Source of the DNA: Calothrix sp. NIES-3974
Lineage (GTDB): Bacteria; Cyanobacteriota; Cyanobacteriia; Cyanobacteriales; Nostocaceae
Direction: 5' to 3'
Assembly (NCBI RefSeq): GCF_002368395.1
Contig: NZ_AP018254.1
Coordinates: 3,286,001 to 3,350,000 of the forward strand
Length of the DNA: 64,000 bases
A model generated the notes under the pieces. The model did no database searches and had not been told where the DNA came from. It saw only the letters and a list, made by a program, of their open reading frames with translations. Numbering within the stretch: the first letter of the stretch is position 1; each line of letters begins with the position of its first letter. Shown here piece after piece: positions 63,934 to 64,000 of this stretch. The position numbers and the translations under genes were made by a program.

Positions 63934-64000
63934 TTAGTAAAAATATCGGTTTTAGTTGTATCCTGTGGGAAACTGATGACTGTCAACTGTTAACAGTCAA
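63934..64000. other. Right-edge spacer with heptamer repeat
   Basis: GATGACTGTCAACTGTTAAC and AGTCAA at the edge are the same 7-mer type as 35776-35815. Confidence 0.5.

Overview
The window reads as chromosomal DNA of a filamentous, probably heterocyst-forming cyanobacterium (Nostocales type). Evidence: many HIP1 octamers (GCGATCGC); cyanobacterial genes such as petM and petL (cytochrome b6f small subunits), ycf39 (photosystem II assembly), a fused panC/cmk, and the division gene ftn2/zipN; a Mo-nitrogenase C-terminal-domain protein; heptanucleotide tandem repeats; and large gene-free spacers full of small palindromic repeats. No rRNA, tRNA or CRISPR array was recognised. Species cannot be named from the sequence alone.

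Left edge (1-3.1 kb): part of a class II lanthipeptide locus. A LanM synthetase N-terminus runs off the window at base 1. Two precursor peptides with nearly identical 88-residue NHLP-type leaders and different cores follow, and a complete IS630-type insertion sequence with an apparent -1 frameshift lies between them. 3.5-8.7 kb: a sigma factor paired with a DUF1822 protein, a small exported protein, a CbbX-type AAA+ Rubisco activase, petM and ycf39. 9.3-22 kb: a PD-(D/E)XK nuclease-like protein, petL, an MscS channel, an LCP cell-wall/polysaccharide ligase, an AI-2E-type permease, a lipoprotein serpin, a collapsed CHASE4/SpoIIE phosphatase pseudogene and a secreted subtilase. 22.7-43.6 kb: housekeeping and metabolic genes (rpe, ribokinase, pdhB, glsA, RlpA-like, panC/cmk, phosphoesterase, GrpB, SDR, YaaW, methyltransferase, mobA, DUF4278, Mo_nitro_C, an OmpR-type regulator). 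44.3-53.9 kb: ftn2/zipN, tsaE, a B12-binding radical SAM enzyme, rplI, gloB. 54.3-63.9 kb: a surface-glycan cluster of two GT4 transferases, an ABC exporter, a pyruvyltransferase-like protein, a GT10 (fucosyltransferase-like) enzyme and three GT-A/GT8-like proteins.

The most unusual layer is between the genes. At least five small repeat families are present in two or more copies, several with terminal inverted repeats and MITE-like size (about 94-180 bp). One family carries a palindromic core whose inner sequence differs between copies while staying self-complementary. Together with the paired lanthipeptide precursors these are the parts most worth following up. All family names rest on recognising motifs by eye; no database search was possible.
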